This document shows, piece after piece, positions 53,753 to 63,126 of a stretch of 64,000 nt of DNA (positions are counted from its first letter, which is position 1; each line of letters opens with the position of its first letter). A program made the translations under genes and the position numbers. This stretch comes from Achromobacter sp. HZ34 (GTDB lineage Bacteria; Pseudomonadota; Gammaproteobacteria; Burkholderiales; Burkholderiaceae_B): positions 806,001-870,000 of the forward strand of contig NZ_NJIX01000003.1 in the NCBI RefSeq assembly GCF_002209485.1, read 5' to 3'. The notes below the pieces were generated by a model, which saw only the letters and a list, made by a program, of their open reading frames with translations, had not been told where the DNA came from and made no database searches.

Positions 53753-55075
53753 TCAGAAGTCGACGCCGAGGAAAGTTTCAATTCGCGACGCGGTGTATTC
53801 CAGCATGTCCTTGGTCAGCGAGGGTTGCACGCCAATCCAGAACGTGTTGTTCATCACGTTATCGGTATTGGTCAGATCACCGCTCACGCGGTAATGCGCC
53901 CCGATCATCGAGGGTTGGCGAATCAGGTTGCCGGCAAACAGCAGCCGCGTTCCGACTTTTTTCTCGTCCAGATAATTCAACAGTTCCAGACGGGTGACCG
54001 GCGACTCGGGCTTCATCGTGATGGGGAAACCGAACCACGACGGATCCGAATGCTCGGTAGGTTCCGGCAGGTTGATGAATTCCTCGCAATTGGCGAGTCG
54101 CTCACGCAGGAAGGTGTAGTTGTCCTTGCGTGCCTGGATGAACGCCGGCGCCTTGGCAAGCTGTGCAAGACCACAGGCAGCCTGCATATCGGAGATCTTC
54201 AGGTTGTAGCCGATGTGGCTGTACGTGTACTTGTGATCGTAGCCCTTGGGCAGATCACCGAGTTGCCAGCAGAAACGCTTGCCGCAGGTGTTGTCCTTGC
54301 CGGGGGCGCAATAGCAATCACGGCCCCAATCGCGGAAACTTTCAGCGATGGCCTTGAGCTCGTCGCTATTGGTAAATACCGCGCCGCCTTCACCCATGGT
54401 GATATGGTGGGCGGGGTAGAAACTCAGCGTGGCAATGTCGCCGAACGTGCCGCACATCTGTCCGCGGTAGGTCGAACCCAGGGCATCGCAACAGTCTTCC
54501 ACCAGCCACAGGTTGTACTTCTTGCAAAGGGCGGTGACAGCGTCCAGATTGAAGGGATTGCCCAAGGAGTGAGCCAGCATGATTGCCTTGGTCTTGGGGC
54601 TGATCGCTGCCTCGATCTTGCTGGCGTCGATATTGTGGGTCAGCGGATCGACGTCCACGAATACCGGCACCGCACCGAACTGAAGAATGGGGTTCACGGT
54701 AGTGGGGAAGCCGGCAGCCACGCCGATGACTTCGTCGCCCCGTTGAATGGCGCGATCGCCCAGCTTGGGTGACGTCAGCGTGCTGAATGCCACTAGATTG
54801 GCCGACGAACCGGAGTTGACCGTGATCAGGTGCTTGACGCCAATGAAGGCGGCTAGCTTGCGCTCGAACTCGGCGTTGAAGCGCCCCGTCGTCAACCAGC
54901 CGTCCAGCGAAGCCTCGACCATATGCTGAAGCTCGGTCGCGTCAAGCAATTTGCCCGACGGCGGCACAGTCGTCGCGCCGGGAAGGAAAGGTTGCGGACG
55001 CAAGGAGATAGCGGCGTACTCAGCCACCAGATCGTGAATCTGCTTGCGTATGGCGTCGGCTTTGTCGTTTTGCAT
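53753..55075 (-). CDS. rfbH: CDP-4-keto-6-deoxy-D-glucose 3-dehydrase (RfbH/DdhC/E1)
   Basis: Removes the C3 hydroxyl in 3,6-dideoxyhexose synthesis, using PMP and an iron-sulfur cluster. The usual PLP lysine is replaced by histidine ([15 protein letters not shown]223/H224). The unusual [2Fe-2S] motif C-X57-C-X1-C-X7-C is complete: C196, C254, C256, C264. Length 440 is normal. ATG 55075 is chosen over TTG 55108. Its partner reductase (RfbI/DdhD, E3) is not in the window. Confidence 0.95.
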   Translation of the reverse strand: MQNDKADAIRKQIHDLVAEYAAISLRPQPFLPGATTVPPSGKLLDATELQHMVEASLDGWLTTGRFNAEFERKLAAFIGVKHLITVNSGSSANLVAFSTLTSPKLGDRAIQRGDEVIGVAAGFPTTVNPILQFGAVPVFVDVDPLTHNIDASKIEAAISPKTKAIMLAHSLGNPFNLDAVTALCKKYNLWLVEDCCDALGSTYRGQMCGTFGDIATLSFYPAHHITMGEGGAVFTNSDELKAIAESFRDWGRDCYCAPGKDNTCGKRFCWQLGDLPKGYDHKYTYSHIGYNLKISDMQAACGLAQLAKAPAFIQARKDNYTFLRERLANCEEFINLPEPTEHSDPSWFGFPITMKPESPVTRLELLNYLDEKKVGTRLLFAGNLIRQPSMIGAHYRVSGDLTNTDNVMNNTFWIGVQPSLTKDMLEYTASRIETFLGVDF

Positions 55076-55155
55076 GGAAGTTCGGTATCTATGAAAAATA
55101 TGGTTCAAACGGCATGGGCCGTAGTGTAGACGAGGCTGCGGTAGCAGCCATTCCG

Positions 55156-56235
55156 CTAGCCCTGCTCAGCAGCAGCCTGATAAGCCTGGATTTGATCCAG
55201 AGTCACCTGCCGCATATCGGCGCCACTCATTCGGGCACGCGACCACTCTATGATTTTTTGCAATGCAGCCTCCAGGCGCAGCGCAGGATGCCAGCCCAGT
55301 TGGGTCATTGCCTTGGTAATGTCCAGCCGCAGGAAATTGGCTTCGTGGGGATGCTTGCCGTTATCCACCTCCCAGCGCGCGCCCTGCCCCCACAGCTTAC
55401 CCATTCGCTCGACGATCCAGCCGACCGGTCGCGCGTCATCCGCATGGGGACCGAAATTCCACGCGCTGGCGAACTCGGTTCCGTGCTCGACCAGCCTTTC
55501 GGCGAGAGTCAGGTACCCGCGAATCGGCTCTAGCACGTGCTGCCACGGGCGAATGGCGTTCGGGTTACGGATGTGAACCACCTGGCCAGCTTCAAAACCC
55601 GCCAGTATGTCCGGGATCAACCTGTCCTTGGCCCAGTCGCCGCCACCGATCACATTACCGGCACGGACGGTAGCCAGTGCCACCCCGTGCTGCTGATAAT
55701 CGTCGGGATTGAAAAAAGACGAGCGATAGGCAGCACTGACCAACTCCGCGCAGCCTTTACTATTGCTATAGGGATCGTAGCCTCCCATCGGCTCGTTTTC
55801 ACGATAGCCCCAGATCCACTCGCGATTCTCGTAGCATTTATCAGTGGTGATATTGACTACCGCGCGCACGCCGCCAATGCGCCGCACGGATTCCAGCAGA
55901 TGCACCGTACCCATGACATTGGTCGCATAGGTTTCAACTGGCTCGTCGTAGGAATACCGCACCAACGGCTGCGCCGCCATGTGGATCACCACCTCGGGCT
56001 GGCAGTCAGCCATGGCGCGATGCAGCGCAGCCAGATCGCGTATATCACCGACAACATGGCGCAGCCCGTCCGAGACATTTGTGATGTCAAACAGGTTCGG
56101 CTGGGTGGGAGGGGGCAATGCAAAACCGGTAACATCCGCGCCCATGGACTGGAGCCACAGCGCCATCCAGCCGCCTTTGAAGCCGGTATGGCCCGTCAGG
56201 AAGACACGCCGCCCTTTCCAGAATTCAGGATTCAC
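55156..56235 (-). CDS. rfbG: CDP-glucose 4,6-dehydratase (RfbG/DdhB)
   Basis: Makes CDP-4-keto-6-deoxyglucose. Rossmann start [19 protein letters not shown]; the active site is [21 protein letters not shown] with the YSNSKGCAE catalytic Tyr-x3-Lys in [11 protein letters not shown] 56235 overlaps the rfbF stop (GTGA) and has GAAGG eight bases before it. About 359 residues. Confidence 0.96.
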   Translation of the reverse strand: MNPEFWKGRRVFLTGHTGFKGGWMALWLQSMGADVTGFALPPPTQPNLFDITNVSDGLRHVVGDIRDLAALHRAMADCQPEVVIHMAAQPLVRYSYDEPVETYATNVMGTVHLLESVRRIGGVRAVVNITTDKCYENREWIWGYRENEPMGGYDPYSNSKGCAELVSAAYRSSFFNPDDYQQHGVALATVRAGNVIGGGDWAKDRLIPDILAGFEAGQVVHIRNPNAIRPWQHVLEPIRGYLTLAERLVEHGTEFASAWNFGPHADDARPVGWIVERMGKLWGQGARWEVDNGKHPHEANFLRLDITKAMTQLGWHPALRLEAALQKIIEWSRARMSGADMRQVTLDQIQAYQAAAEQG

Positions 56236-57005
56236 GCCCACACCTTCCACGGCGCCTTGCCGCCTTGCCAGAGTTCTTCCAGATGGGTCTTGTCGCGCAA
56301 CGTGTCCATGGGCTGCCAGAAGCCTTGATGAGGGTAGGCAGCGAGCTGGCCGGCCTCGGCAAGCCGCTCCAGGGGCTCACGCTCCCAGATGGTTTTGTCG
56401 TCATCGATCAAGTCCAATACTTCGGGAGACAGGACAAAGAAACCGCCATTGATCATGGCGCCATCGCCTTGGGGCTTTTCCTTGAAGCTGTTCACCTTGC
56501 CGCTGGTTATTTCCAGCGCACCAAACCGTCCTGGCGGTACCGTCGCGGTAAGCGTGGCCTTCACCTTCTGCTTCTTGTGGAAGTCGATCAGCGCGGTTAT
56601 GTCGATATCGCCAACGCCGTCACCGTACGTCATGCAGAAAGCTTCGTCTTTACGCACGTAGTCCCCAACACGCTTGAGGCGCCCGCCGGTCATCGTGCTG
56701 TCGCCCGTGTCCACCAGAGTCACCTTCCACGGCTCCGCGTAGCGTTGATGAACGTGCATGCTGTTGTGCTCCATGTCAAAGGTGACATCGGACATATGCA
56801 AGAAGTAATTGGCGAAGTACTCCTTGATCACGTAACCCTTGTAGCCGCAGCAAACAATGAACTCGTTGATTCCGTGCGCGGAATAGATCTTCATGATGTG
56901 CCAGAGAATCGGCTTGCCGCCGATCTCCACCATGGGTTTCGGACGAACGGACGTTTCCTCGCTGATGCGGGTACCCAGCCCACCTGCCAGAATCACAGCT
57001 TTCAT
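56232..57005 (-). CDS. rfbF: Glucose-1-phosphate cytidylyltransferase (RfbF/DdhA)
   Basis: Makes CDP-glucose from CTP and glucose-1-phosphate. The nucleotide-binding start [19 protein letters not shown] and [19 protein letters not shown] are intact, as is [12 protein letters not shown]. Length 257 is normal. ATG 57005 is at the start of similarity; the frame is open further upstream into another gene's antisense. First gene of the CDP-dideoxysugar set. Confidence 0.97.
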   Translation of the reverse strand: MKAVILAGGLGTRISEETSVRPKPMVEIGGKPILWHIMKIYSAHGINEFIVCCGYKGYVIKEYFANYFLHMSDVTFDMEHNSMHVHQRYAEPWKVTLVDTGDSTMTGGRLKRVGDYVRKDEAFCMTYGDGVGDIDITALIDFHKKQKVKATLTATVPPGRFGALEITSGKVNSFKEKPQGDGAMINGGFFVLSPEVLDLIDDDKTIWEREPLERLAEAGQLAAYPHQGFWQPMDTLRDKTHLEELWQGGKAPWKVWA

Positions 57006-57025
57006 TTGAGTCGACTTAAAAGAGG

Positions 57026-58420
57026 TTATAAAACTTGTTCCGCCGCCATCGGCCGCGCCAGGCGCCATCCAAAAAGAAGGATGAGCACGGGAATACTGCC
57101 CAGGATCAAAGTCGGATAGACATAGCGCACTTCCCCCGTCCCGGTCATGACCAAAAATGGCGCAATGTACATGAACGCGGCGCCTGTGGCGACCGTCCCC
57201 AGAATCTTCAGACTTCCCGGTATTGTACGCAGACAGACCATCACCACGCAGCAAACCATCGATAACAGCAGGTACGGCCACGGCTTCCCATAAATCATGG
57301 TGGATGCTGTCTCGATATATTCCAGCACTTTTCGAGTTATGGCACGGTCATGGGCCACCACGCCCAGTTCGTTCGGATCTATCCGTGCGAAATGCGTAGG
57401 TTCGAAAATGGGGTGAGGTTTGGCACCTATAATTTCTTCAAATAAATCAAACCTGTACCGCGCGTATGCAACAGGATGATGAATTATTGCATTGATCCAT
57501 GCCCGGGCGACGTCGGAATTCGAATATCCGGGAGGAGTCAGCTCGACAGGATTTCCAAGGCTTTCATTCGCAGCGCTTATATGCAACGCTCCGAGCGAAT
57601 TATAAATTCGATCAATATCAGCAATGTCGGCTTTTGGCACCGCAGGCTGTCCGCTCACATCAACAGGCACCATCGATTCGCCGGACCATTTCGAAATACC
57701 GACGAGGTCGTAACTCATAATCCCATAGGCAAGTTCGTTTTCATCAAGCTTGCGCAGGTCAGGGAAGGCGTAGCCGTTGACGAATACGTTGGATGCCGCC
57801 ATGGCCAACAATGCCAGGACAAACACAAAAAGCTGCTTCGACCTGCCCCGCCCGGAATAAAAGGTCAAGACCCAATAACCCACAATGACCGCCGTGGCCG
57901 TCAGCGCATTAAACCGAACCAGCGTCGCTATGACAAGCATTAACAGCGCGCTCCACTTCACGAGGGAAATCCGTGGAGAGGTGGGATTCTGGCTCGCCCA
58001 GTAAATGAGAACAAGTGCCAGCAGCATGGGCGCCGTGGTCGTCACGTCTTTCCAAACAACCAGCATGACACCGACGAGCACCGGCTGAAGCAGAAATATC
58101 GCCAAGATCGGGACGCTGAGCCACTGTGGTGCGGAAACAAACCTGAGTATCAGCGCCAGGCAGAAAAACACCATGAAGTTCTGAACCGTGAGCATGACCG
58201 TGGGACCATGCCCACCCAGATCCGCCAAACGCATCAGATAGACGGGCATCGCAGGGTAGATTCCACCCTGCACCTGAGTGCGCGCCTCTTCCAGCATCCG
58301 CAGGCTATCGTAGGACATGAATCCTGGGTAGCACACAACCAGAAGCGCCGCAGTGAAGAGCAGCGCGACCCACACGGGCGCGTAGCAGGAGAAAAAACTG
58401 GCCACGGATCTGGCGTTCAC
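57026..58420 (-). CDS. Multi-spanning membrane protein, paralogue of the protein at 43239-44645
   Basis: A 464-residue protein with about ten hydrophobic segments and the landmarks listed for its paralogue ([35 protein letters not shown]). Located between the multidomain glycosyltransferase gene and rfbF, in the same direction. A periplasmic transferase for an undecaprenyl-linked sugar is a reasonable guess. The two copies share pattern but not long identical runs, so the duplication is not recent. Confidence 0.8.
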   Translation of the reverse strand: MNARSVASFFSCYAPVWVALLFTAALLVVCYPGFMSYDSLRMLEEARTQVQGGIYPAMPVYLMRLADLGGHGPTVMLTVQNFMVFFCLALILRFVSAPQWLSVPILAIFLLQPVLVGVMLVVWKDVTTTAPMLLALVLIYWASQNPTSPRISLVKWSALLMLVIATLVRFNALTATAVIVGYWVLTFYSGRGRSKQLFVFVLALLAMAASNVFVNGYAFPDLRKLDENELAYGIMSYDLVGISKWSGESMVPVDVSGQPAVPKADIADIDRIYNSLGALHISAANESLGNPVELTPPGYSNSDVARAWINAIIHHPVAYARYRFDLFEEIIGAKPHPIFEPTHFARIDPNELGVVAHDRAITRKVLEYIETASTMIYGKPWPYLLLSMVCCVVMVCLRTIPGSLKILGTVATGAAFMYIAPFLVMTGTGEVRYVYPTLILGSIPVLILLFGWRLARPMAAEQVL

Positions 58421-58501
58421 GTAATACCCATAATTTCAATCAAATTATCAAAAAAAATGGCCGTGGCTGCGGCCCCGCTAGCGCTTAGTAACTTCGATTG
58501 A

Positions 58502-61500
58502 TCAACGCCCAACAGTTTTCTTGCGAATATCGGCAACTCGACGCTTGCACTCGACATATTCTTCGCTTTGCAGCAACTCAGCCCGGCTTTCTCCATCGAG
58601 TATAGCCAACGTGTGCGCACGATCAGCACTGTGAATATAATCGCCCACATAAATATCCGGATTCGATAGCGCTTCCCAGTCCGCATTATTGGCCGTGAAA
58701 ATCTGCAAAGTCATCAGATAATCTTCCATATATCTCTGGTCGGCGTAATAGATGATGTTTTGAACGTCTATCTTGCTCATATCCAGAAGAAAACTATGAA
58801 TGGGCGCGTGATTATCTAAGCGAAAGTCATGGTAGCTGTGACCATATTCATAAACCCGACGTCGTTCTACTATCGTCTCCAGGCGAGTGTCATAGACGGC
58901 GACAAACACGCGTCCGAAAGCCACAGCCTTGCCTGTCCTCTGCAACCGCCCTATCAGACGAGCGTAAGCGTCAGGGAACATCAGGTCATCGTAGTCAAGA
59001 AAGGCAGCGTAGCCACTGCGAACCGATTTCAGCGATTCGTTCATCATGACCGACCGCAAATCACCGACGCCCCCCGGCGAATCGAAATATCGAATGACGG
59101 GCGCGCAGTCCGCATGCCACGGATACGTTGCAAGCAGCTTTTCCAGTTGTGCTTTCTGCGAGTCGCTGTAATCCTGCGCCGCGACCAGCGGGCGCACATG
59201 GCAGCCCTTTTGCGCCAGCAACGACAACAAGGCATTTTCCAGCAGGCGGAGTTCGCCCTTGCCGTGGATGCGAATGATTGTAGTCACGACCGGCCACTCG
59301 GGCGGATGCTGCAATTCCGGGTACGTCACGACGCAACGTGCAGGAGGGCAAAGCTTGAAAATCTTGAAGTCGCCCTTGCTAATCGCCGGGTACAGAGCGA
59401 ACGCCGCGCCATACGTTGCTGTCCGATCGACAGTCGCATCCTCCGCCACTCGGACCAGCTTTGTATCACCATCGTAGGTGTTGGCGACGACGACCGCGGT
59501 TTTGTACGCCATGCCCGTGCGCACCAACGCCTCCAGGGCATCAGGCGTAAAAAAGCTCACGTTGCCGACGACGATCTTGTATGGCGCGGGATCGGTCGAT
59601 CGATCGATGGACACGGTCGGCTCCATCTCTGTCAACAGCTCCGCGTAGTGCTCTTTCGTAAAACGAACGCGGCACTTGCGGAACAGCGTTGAATTAGCCA
59701 GGCATCGGAGAAAGCGCCGACGCAACGAGTCGTCGACCACCAGCGCATCAGCGGGCAAACTCGCGACCTCAATTTCGACAACTGTTCCCGCCAAATCCAG
59801 ACTCTCGCCGGTCAGGACAGTCCCGTAGGGCTGGCAGGAAAGCGCGCGTCCCACTGAATTGAGATAGGCGTACCCATGCTTGGTGTCTGGCTCCAGATGA
59901 GCCCCCTCCGCCCACTCATTCCACGCATTGACCAAAATGAAGCGGCGGTCGTTCGGCTGGCGCTCCATGGACTGCTCAACCAGGACCTGCATCCATTCCT
60001 GGAACTTTTTAGGCGAACTATCGTGTACGACATAGGCCTCGGACCCATATCGAGCCGTGTTGTCCCAGATCGGTACGGCGTTGCGGAACCAGGTAAAAGG
60101 ACGCTCAGGGTCTTCCGCAATGTATGCATTGGCGACGTCGTCATAGCGCAAGACGCTGCCATTGAAGTTCTCATAGAAGGTGAGACCGCTTGAAATGTCC
60201 GGTGCGGCGCCGCCCGTCCAATCGTGCAGTACGCGCTCGGTGGCGGCGTCCATGCCGAAGTCGCGTGGATCCGTAGCGCCGCGAGTCAACACCGTCACGG
60301 TATAGGGTTCGGGTATCCCATGCGCCAAGCAGGTTTGGGCCCACGCCTGGACATAGATATCCGGATCGGGAATCGCAGAAGCGCGGTAGACGAATAGCAG
60401 CGGTCGGCCATCGACTTTTATATACCGTTCATCGCGGAAGAACGGGATAAGGTATTCGATGAATGCGACCGCGTCTTCCGCCGAGTAATTCTGGCCAAGC
60501 AGTATTTCCCTTTCGTTGCCGTCCCAGCGCCGAGTCCAGTTCTCGTTAGCCCAACAAAAGCAGAATGGCATGTCAACCTGACTATTTTCCAGAAGCATGC
60601 GCACCGGCTTTTCCAGGATCAGACGTCCGCCGAACCAGTAATGGTAGAAGACTTGTCCATGCACACCGGCCTTCTTCATTATATCGGCCTGCTTCTGCAA
60701 CATCGCGGGCGAGTCGAGGAGGTAGTAGCCGAGGTCAGGATGCGGAATATGTTGCTGGTAGTGTTCCTCGAACAAAGGGTTGGTCGCCCGTACCTTGGTC
60801 CACTCCGTAAATCCCTTGCCATGCCACTCATCGTTATCGGGAGTCGGGTGGAACTGCGGCAGATAGTAGGAAAGAACTTTCGGTGCGTCCGAGGAAATGA
60901 GGCCCGAATAGTCCTGTTGCTCTTCGTAAAAGGGATAATCGTTCCCGATATCACGTGCGTGCAGCCGCACGCACGTGCCTTCGAAGCGCGTCATCATGAT
61001 CAGGACGATACGTTCCAACGCATGTGCGATCGTGCCGTCTGGCAAGATCGGCTCCTCCGGAAAATCCTCCAGCGTCAAAGGCAACGACAGGAAATCCCCC
61101 AGGCATTCTCCGCGCGCCCAAAACATCATCCCTTGGGGAAATTCGATACTGGGGAAATCCTCGATGTGGTACTGCGTATAGCGCCGCAACAGGCGCCCCG
61201 CCAGAACGTAGTTATCGGCCCAGCCCGTTGGATCGACCGAGATCGACAAGCTGCCTTCGGGATAAACGACTTTCGCACCACTCTTGAGCAAATTGACGAT
61301 TTGCACCACGGTACGGCTTTCACCGTTCGGCGAACCGTAAAGCATGCAAAGAATCTCGCGCAGCCAATTCGACAATAGCTCCGCATGCGGGCTCTTCTTG
61401 GTGTGCAGGTGAGCAACGATTTCGTACTGCTTGAGCCGTTCGCCAAAATTTACGATGAAGGGCGCAATGTCGCGCCCACGATTGGGGACACGCTCCACTA

Positions 61501-63124
61501 CTACCTTGCGCGCCTTCGGCAGCTTGCCCTCAATCTCGGTAGCGAGAGACTGCTGATCCGCAGTCTCTCGTGTCGAGACGTACAGGTCGAAGTCATAGGG
61601 AATGTTGCGCAGGTGGTCGAGCATCTGATCCAGCAGATCTTCGTGGTACAGATGCAGATGGATCCCCATGGACGGCGCGTCGCGCAAGTCCGCGTCCGTC
61701 ACCTCATAAAATGGGCTCAAGTAATAGGGGCGATAGCCCACGGCCGAACGCTGCCGCCCTTGGCCCACGATCACTTCACCAACAGGTTTTCCCAAACCAC
61801 GCGCGGCAGCACGAGCACGGCCTTGAATCCCGGCCAAGCCCTCGTCGCGCAGGATGGTGCCGGTCTTGCGTACAGCGGCCAGGACGCCTCCCTGCCTGCC
61901 TATTGCCTCGCGAACGATGCGAGTGCCGGTGGATGCCTTGCGTAGCGAAGACGTCGCGCTGCGCAGAGGCGCGGTAAAACGCCAACTGGTCGAATTCCGC
62001 GTGTCGTCGAGGGCCTTGGAGACTGCGGCGAGAGAGTCCTCGCGTTCTTCCAGGGTGGATCTTAGAAGGCTAAGTTCTGCGTCCCGGCGTTTGAGGTCTC
62101 CTTTAAGTTGCTGAATCTCTTGGGCACGATCCCGCGACTTCTGCCGCACTGTATGCAACTCTTCGAGCTGCTCGTCGCGTTCGGCGATTACCGCAGCCTG
62201 TTCCGCAATCTGCGATTGGAGTTGTGTCGCTTCTTGGGTCAGATGCCGATGATTGCTTTCTTCGTCCGCCGCCAGCCGCAGCAGAGACTCCCTTTCAAGC
62301 AGACGCGCCTGGCAGTTCGCGATAGCCTGTACAACTGTCGTGTCATCCAACTCGCTTTCGCGTCGCGCGACCCGCAGCAGTTGGACATACAGCTCGCTGA
62401 TAAAGGTGGGGCAATCCACGTCATCCGCCAGCGCGGACGGATCATGCGCCGCATGTCGCAAATTCTTGTCAAGAAATTCCCGGGCATAGTCCGCCAGCGC
62501 CGCCTCATCTACCGGGAGTCCCAGGACGTTGGCAACGTGCGCGAGTTCCGCTTCGGGATGTGCCAGCAACACATCGTAGTCAACCAGAACTCGCGGGCTG
62601 CGGCACACTTGAGGGTCGGTCAACGCTCCGACGACGTGTTCCGCCCACAGGTAATAGCATTTCACGGGAGCGAACCCGTTACGCTTAACCAGGGAATCAC
62701 GCACACTTTGCGGATGACGTAGTGAAATAACGTATCGAACGCGCACATCGCAGCGTTCGAAGACGGCATTCCAGAAGAACTGCAGCTTTCCCAGACGCGG
62801 ATCTTTCATGCCGAAGTATTCGGCATGCCCCAGTTTGCCAGCGAGCATGGTCACCGCTCTATCGACAAAGCCAGCTGCGATCAGTTGCGGGAGCGTAGCA
62901 GGGGAAATAGGCGCCAAGGAATGCCAACTACTGCCCAGTGAGGCCAGGATCTCCTCATTGAGCATGACAATATCGTTATCTTCCCAGAAACCTTTGTCAT
63001 TGATGCCCATGACACTGGGCATGAGATTCTCGCCGAGGTCCACGCCAAACACCTGAAGACCGCGGGTCAAGGCACTGGTACCGCTGCGATGCATACCAAG
63101 CACCGCGATGAGATTTTTACCCAT
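58502..63124 (-). CDS. Giant multidomain protein: sulfotransferase-like, RgpF, WbsX and GT2 domains
   Basis: A 1540-residue cytoplasmic protein. Domains in order: sulfotransferase-like with P-loop VLGMHRSGTSALTRGL near residue 7; coiled coil about 280-380 (REDSLAAVSKALD); rhamnan-synthesis F-like (MGIHLHLYHEDLLDQML, VPNRGRDIAPFIVNFG, AHLHTKKSPH); WbsX-like (YYLPQFHPTPDNDEWHGKGF, FCWANENWTRRWDG, LVNAWNEWAEGAHLEPD); and a GT2-like end with GYAAFLDYDDLMFPD. It may add several sugars of the O-chain. ATG 63124 is taken; a TTG at 63130 overlaps the wzt stop. Confidence 0.88.
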   Translation of the reverse strand: MGKNLIAVLGMHRSGTSALTRGLQVFGVDLGENLMPSVMGINDKGFWEDNDIVMLNEEILASLGSSWHSLAPISPATLPQLIAAGFVDRAVTMLAGKLGHAEYFGMKDPRLGKLQFFWNAVFERCDVRVRYVISLRHPQSVRDSLVKRNGFAPVKCYYLWAEHVVGALTDPQVCRSPRVLVDYDVLLAHPEAELAHVANVLGLPVDEAALADYAREFLDKNLRHAAHDPSALADDVDCPTFISELYVQLLRVARRESELDDTTVVQAIANCQARLLERESLLRLAADEESNHRHLTQEATQLQSQIAEQAAVIAERDEQLEELHTVRQKSRDRAQEIQQLKGDLKRRDAELSLLRSTLEEREDSLAAVSKALDDTRNSTSWRFTAPLRSATSSLRKASTGTRIVREAIGRQGGVLAAVRKTGTILRDEGLAGIQGRARAAARGLGKPVGEVIVGQGRQRSAVGYRPYYLSPFYEVTDADLRDAPSMGIHLHLYHEDLLDQMLDHLRNIPYDFDLYVSTRETADQQSLATEIEGKLPKARKVVVERVPNRGRDIAPFIVNFGERLKQYEIVAHLHTKKSPHAELLSNWLREILCMLYGSPNGESRTVVQIVNLLKSGAKVVYPEGSLSISVDPTGWADNYVLAGRLLRRYTQYHIEDFPSIEFPQGMMFWARGECLGDFLSLPLTLEDFPEEPILPDGTIAHALERIVLIMMTRFEGTCVRLHARDIGNDYPFYEEQQDYSGLISSDAPKVLSYYLPQFHPTPDNDEWHGKGFTEWTKVRATNPLFEEHYQQHIPHPDLGYYLLDSPAMLQKQADIMKKAGVHGQVFYHYWFGGRLILEKPVRMLLENSQVDMPFCFCWANENWTRRWDGNEREILLGQNYSAEDAVAFIEYLIPFFRDERYIKVDGRPLLFVYRASAIPDPDIYVQAWAQTCLAHGIPEPYTVTVLTRGATDPRDFGMDAATERVLHDWTGGAAPDISSGLTFYENFNGSVLRYDDVANAYIAEDPERPFTWFRNAVPIWDNTARYGSEAYVVHDSSPKKFQEWMQVLVEQSMERQPNDRRFILVNAWNEWAEGAHLEPDTKHGYAYLNSVGRALSCQPYGTVLTGESLDLAGTVVEIEVASLPADALVVDDSLRRRFLRCLANSTLFRKCRVRFTKEHYAELLTEMEPTVSIDRSTDPAPYKIVVGNVSFFTPDALEALVRTGMAYKTAVVVANTYDGDTKLVRVAEDATVDRTATYGAAFALYPAISKGDFKIFKLCPPARCVVTYPELQHPPEWPVVTTIIRIHGKGELRLLENALLSLLAQKGCHVRPLVAAQDYSDSQKAQLEKLLATYPWHADCAPVIRYFDSPGGVGDLRSVMMNESLKSVRSGYAAFLDYDDLMFPDAYARLIGRLQRTGKAVAFGRVFVAVYDTRLETIVERRRVYEYGHSYHDFRLDNHAPIHSFLLDMSKIDVQNIIYYADQRYMEDYLMTLQIFTANNADWEALSNPDIYVGDYIHSADRAHTLAILDGESRAELLQSEEYVECKRRVADIRKKTVGR

Positions 63125-63126
63125 AT

